A program made the position numbers and the translations under genes. Below are positions 63,704 to 64,000 of a DNA stretch of 64,000 nt, one piece after another (positions within the stretch are counted from its first letter, which is position 1; the number at the start of each line of letters is the position of its first letter). Source of the DNA: Bradyrhizobium glycinis (GTDB lineage: Bacteria > Pseudomonadota > Alphaproteobacteria > Rhizobiales > Xanthobacteraceae); the NCBI RefSeq assembly GCF_016031655.1, contig NZ_JACCHQ010000018.1:105216-169215 (forward strand), written 5' to 3'. Below the pieces are notes generated by a model that saw only the letters and a list, made by a program, of their open reading frames with translations, had not been told where the DNA came from and did no database searches.

Positions 63704-64000
63704 GTAAGCGTCGTTTTCAAGCCACGGCTTTGAGGGCTTGAGCGCGGTAGGACCAGGGCAGTAGCTGGTCGATGTCGCGGTTTGGATGCCCGTTGACGAT
63801 CCTGGTCAGGACATCGGTGAGATAGGCGAGCGGATCGACGTCGTTGATCTTACAGGTCTCGACCAAGGACGCGATAACAGCCCAATGTTCCGCGCCACCG
63901 TCAGATCCAGCAAACAGCGCGTTTTTGCGGCTGAGCTTGATGCCGCGGATCGATCGTTCGACCGTGTTGTTGTCGAGTTCGATGCGGCCGTCATCGATGA
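63704..64000. mobile_element. IS66-family insertion sequence, one end
   Basis: The element end GTAAGCG (63704-63710), typical of IS66 terminal repeats, lies 7 bases beyond the tnpC stop. The remainder lies outside the window, so target duplications cannot be checked. It sits about 680 bp upstream of nodU. Confidence 0.75.
63717..64000 (-). CDS. IS66-family transposase (TnpC), partial at the right edge
   Basis: The minus strand reads RIELDNNTVERSIR, KNALFAGSDGGAEHWAVIASLVETCKINDVDPLAYLTDVLTRIVNGHP and WSYRAQALKAVA before a TGA stop at 63719-63717. This is the C-terminal catalytic end (containing the conserved E of the DDE triad, NNTVERSIR) of IS66 TnpC. The gene continues beyond the window. 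Confidence 0.95.
   Translation of the reverse strand, partial: IDDGRIELDNNTVERSIRGIKLSRKNALFAGSDGGAEHWAVIASLVETCKINDVDPLAYLTDVLTRIVNGHPNRDIDQLLPWSYRAQALKAVA

Overview
This window reads as part of the symbiosis island of a Bradyrhizobium (an alpha-proteobacterial legume symbiont). It combines a rhizobial type III secretion locus (SctD/SctV components, a NopA-like needle protein, NopE1-, NopM- and NopP-type effectors with tts boxes), a nif/fix cluster with RpoN -24/-12 promoters and NifA upstream activator sites, the NodV/NodW flavonoid-sensing pair, and a NodU carbamoyltransferase. The absence of a fixA directly ahead of fixBCX and the 227-residue NodW with Asp70 point to the B. japonicum/elkanii/diazoefficiens type. 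I cannot assign a species from sequence alone.

Layout. 0-7.7 kb: nopE1 (minus), a divergent pair of tts boxes, then a plus-strand operon nopC-like / nopA / sctD / a small SctX-like gene / a TPR SctY-like gene / sctV / a TPR lipoprotein. 7.7-11.1 kb: gene-poor, with a twice-frameshifted diiron (ferritin-like) gene. 11.1-12.7 kb: two tandem ParA/MinD-like ATPases with no ParB. 12.9-14.9 kb: nopM (LRR plus NEL E3 ubiquitin ligase) with its tts box. 15-18.6 kb: mostly empty, with one small unknown ORF and a secreted Cys-rich protein. 18.7-21.2 kb: an orphan molybdate ATPase (modC) and an RpoN-type ahpC-ahpD pair. 21.4-36.3 kb (minus): nifH-nifQ-(nifV relic)-nifW-(fixA-like relic)-fixBCX, nifB-fdxN-nifZ-nifZ-like-DUF3024-DUF6129, and iscN-(nifU C-terminal relic)-nifS-nifT. 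36.5-39 kb: an unknown plus-strand gene, a Rieske protein, a strong terminator and nopP. 39.7-47.6 kb (minus): nifDKENX, a frameshifted DUF269 gene, a DUF683 gene, fdxB and a GA/GT microsatellite. 47.6-50.7 kb: decayed sufB-sufC, a second fdxN under a NifA site, and a decayed alanine dehydrogenase. 51.1-52.9 kb: a nod box, then dctA with an RpoN promoter. 53.5-57.4 kb: nodV-nodW-receiver. 58.7-59.8 kb: lrgA-lrgB. 60.1-60.7 kb: an aldehyde dehydrogenase relic. 61.3-63.0 kb: nodU without a visible nod box. 63.7 kb to the end: an IS66-family element entering from the right.

How it fits together. NodVW senses host flavonoids, T3SS effectors are delivered under TtsI control, and the nif/fix operons are switched on by NifA/RpoN under low oxygen. 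DctA supplies dicarboxylates, and AhpCD, ModC, ferredoxins and Fe-S assembly genes support nitrogenase. A striking theme is relics of genes useful to free-living diazotrophs or redundant in bacteroids (nifV, nifU, fixA-like, sufBC, ald, an aldehyde dehydrogenase) lying between intact symbiotic genes, often with their promoters preserved.
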